Assembly (NCBI RefSeq): GCF_000023105.1
Contig: NC_012669.1
Location: forward strand, 1,178,001-1,242,000
Source of the DNA: Beutenbergia cavernae DSM 12333
Lineage (GTDB): Bacteria; Actinomycetota; Actinomycetes; Actinomycetales; Beutenbergiaceae
Length of the DNA stretch: 64,000 nt
Direction: 5' to 3'
Numbering within the stretch: position 1 is the stretch's first letter; the number at the start of each line of letters is the position of its first letter. Below, one piece after another: positions 62,647 to 64,000 of this stretch. The notes below the pieces were generated by a model. That model worked only from the letters and a program-made list of their open reading frames with translations, did no database searches and was not told the origin of the DNA. Made by a program: the position numbers and the translations under genes.

Positions 62647-63699
62647 GTGACCCAGACGGCCCCCCAGACCTCGGCCCCGCCGACCGTACCCGGCCCTCGC
62701 CGCGTGCTGCTGGCGGCGCCGCGCGGCTACTGCGCCGGCGTGGACCGCGCCGTCGAGGCGGTGGAACGTGCGCTCGAGCACTACGGCGCCCCCGTCTACG
62801 TGCGCAAGGAGATCGTGCACAACAAGTACGTCGTCGAGACGCTGACGGCGCGCGGCGCGGTGTTCGTCGAGGAGACGGACCAGGTGCCCGAGGGGGAGCG
62901 CGTCATCTTCTCCGCGCACGGCGTCTCGCCGGCCGTGCACGCCCAGGCGGCGGCGCGGTCCCTGCAGACGATCGACGCCACGTGCCCGCTCGTGACGAAG
63001 GTGCACAAGGAGGCGGTCCGGTTCGCCCGGGAGGACTTCGACATCCTGCTCATCGGGCACGACGGGCACGAGGAGGTCGAAGGCACCGCGGGCGAGGCGC
63101 CGGACCACGTGCAGCTCGTCAACGGCCCCGACGCCGTGGATGCCGTCTCGGTGCGCGACCCGGAGCGGGTCGTGTGGCTGTCCCAGACGACGCTGTCGGT
63201 GGACGAGACGATGGACACGGTGCGGCGCCTGCGCGAGCGGTTCCCGGCCATGCAGGACCCGCCCAGCGACGACATCTGCTACGCCACCCAGAACCGTCAG
63301 GTCGCGGTGAAGAAGCTGGCGCCGGACTGCGACCTCGTCATCGTCGTGGGGTCCGCGAACTCGTCGAACTCCGTGCGCCTCGTGGAGGTCGCGCTCGACG
63401 CCGGGGCGCGCTCGTCCTACCGGATCGACCAGGCGTCCGAGCTGCGGGACGAGTGGTTCGACGGCGTCACGACCGTCGGTCTCACCTCCGGTGCCTCGGT
63501 GCCGGAGATCCTCGTGCGCGACGTGCTCGACGCGCTCGCCACCCGTGGGTACGGCGAGGTCGAGGAGGTCCGCACGGCGACCGAGGACCTCATGTTCTCG
63601 CTCCCGCGGGAGCTGCGCGCCGACCTCAAGACCGCGGGATCCGGGGACACGCGGCCGCGACGCGAGAACCGACGTTCGCTGAGCGTCGAGCCGGCCTGA
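62647..63699 (+). CDS. ispH: 4-hydroxy-3-methylbut-2-enyl diphosphate reductase
   Basis: 350 residues. The three [4Fe-4S] cysteines are in [24 protein letters not shown] and [11 protein letters not shown]. Substrate residues include [11 protein letters not shown] (His), SAHGVSP (His), [11 protein letters not shown] (His) and [12 protein letters not shown] (Ser/Asn). It completes the MEP pathway to IPP and DMAPP. A GTG start is chosen from TACGAT 6 nt before it. A basic C-terminal tail (about 25 residues) is extra. Confidence 0.97.
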   Translation: MTQTAPQTSAPPTVPGPRRVLLAAPRGYCAGVDRAVEAVERALEHYGAPVYVRKEIVHNKYVVETLTARGAVFVEETDQVPEGERVIFSAHGVSPAVHAQAAARSLQTIDATCPLVTKVHKEAVRFAREDFDILLIGHDGHEEVEGTAGEAPDHVQLVNGPDAVDAVSVRDPERVVWLSQTTLSVDETMDTVRRLRERFPAMQDPPSDDICYATQNRQVAVKKLAPDCDLVIVVGSANSSNSVRLVEVALDAGARSSYRIDQASELRDEWFDGVTTVGLTSGASVPEILVRDVLDALATRGYGEVEEVRTATEDLMFSLPRELRADLKTAGSGDTRPRRENRRSLSVEPA

Positions 63700-63720
63700 G
63701 ACCGGCCGGCCGGCACCGCG

Positions 63721-64000
63721 TCAGGACGCGGAGCTCGCCCGACCGGCGGGCCGCTCGTCGTCGCCCGGCGCGGCCCGCTCGATGAGGAACAGGGTGTCGT
63801 CGCGGTCGGCGTCGAGCACGGCGCGCCGTTCGGCGGCGGCGTTGCGGAGCTTGACCGGCTCGTCGGGATCGAGGTGCGCGGGGTACAGGTCGGGCTTCTG
63901 GCTCGGGACCGCGAGGACCTCGAGGGGCGGGGGCACGTCCAGGTCCGGCTCCAGGCCCTGCAGCGCACTGAACTTGCGGGCCTGTGTGACGACCCGGCTG
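63721..64000 (-). CDS. rmuC: RmuC-like DNA recombination protein, C-terminal part
   Basis: The reading frame enters from beyond base 64000; 92 residues are visible. The first (SRVVTQARKFSALQGLEPDLDVPPPLEVLA) look like the C-terminus of actinobacterial RmuC after its coiled-coil nuclease domain, and the place after ispH fits. The tail (SQKPDLYPAHLDPDEPVKLRNAAAERRAVLDADRDD) is unremarkable. Without the core the call rests on the end and the neighbours. The GTG at 63936 is not the start. Confidence 0.5.
   Translation of the reverse strand, partial: SRVVTQARKFSALQGLEPDLDVPPPLEVLAVPSQKPDLYPAHLDPDEPVKLRNAAAERRAVLDADRDDTLFLIERAAPGDDERPAGRASSAS

Overview
The window comes from a very GC-rich actinobacterium. 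It carries mycothiol conjugate amidase, a [2Fe-2S]-type actinobacterial ferrochelatase beside HemQ (the coproporphyrin route to heme), an orphan YbaB/EspC/WXG-like toxin module, and many GTG starts. The order ilvA-greA-DUF4307-mca-trhA-uppS-phoH is the sort seen in Micrococcales (Cellulomonadaceae/Promicromonosporaceae-like), but the genus cannot be fixed from the sequence. Genes are packed tightly with many 1-4 nt overlaps. No rRNA, tRNA, CRISPR array, transposase or phage gene was seen.

Layout. 1-6 kb: 3' end of DNA polymerase IV, small enzymes, a frameshifted NAD-dependent epimerase gene, a family-A exonuclease/polymerase-like protein and a NYN-LOTUS protein. 6-8.3 kb: a CopB-type copper ATPase with a histidine-triplet N-terminus under a CsoR-like operator. 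8.3-10.8 kb: a type VII-secretion-like toxin module (YbaB-like, EspC-like, WXG-like toxin, small candidate immunity protein and a decayed copy of it). 10.8-15.4 kb: GNAT, two-component system and ABC-2 exporter. 15.7-19.5 kb: Bax-inhibitor-like protein, then cystathionine beta-synthase and gamma-synthase (transsulfuration). 19.5-26.4 kb: two ArsR/SRPBCC pairs, a CE7-type esterase, an MFS transporter, FKBP, and a PHP-domain protein, with two related intergenic palindromic repeats. 26.5-30.5 kb: a 1,327-residue secreted phosphodiester glycosidase/metallophosphoesterase. 30.5-36 kb: small accessory genes, including an HxlR regulator and an SDR gene that both look truncated. 36-46.3 kb: housekeeping core (ilvA, greA, mca, nitrilase, ppk2, trhA, uppS, phoH). 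46.4-55.5 kb: flavoenzymes, hemH-hemQ, two TetR-controlled loci and carbonic anhydrase. 55.6-60.9 kb: a sugar ABC importer with its own ATPase, and a PfkB sugar kinase. 61-64 kb: xseB-xseA, ispH and the 3' end of an RmuC-like gene.

Many genes share one start architecture: a (T/C)ANNNT hexamer 6-7 nt before an ATG or GTG with no Shine-Dalgarno, as expected for leaderless mRNAs. This helped choose starts. The most unusual items are the toxin/immunity module with its remnant second immunity copy, the 78-bp intergenic palindrome and its related 22-bp-period repeat, and the giant secreted two-enzyme protein with altered metallophosphoesterase metal ligands.
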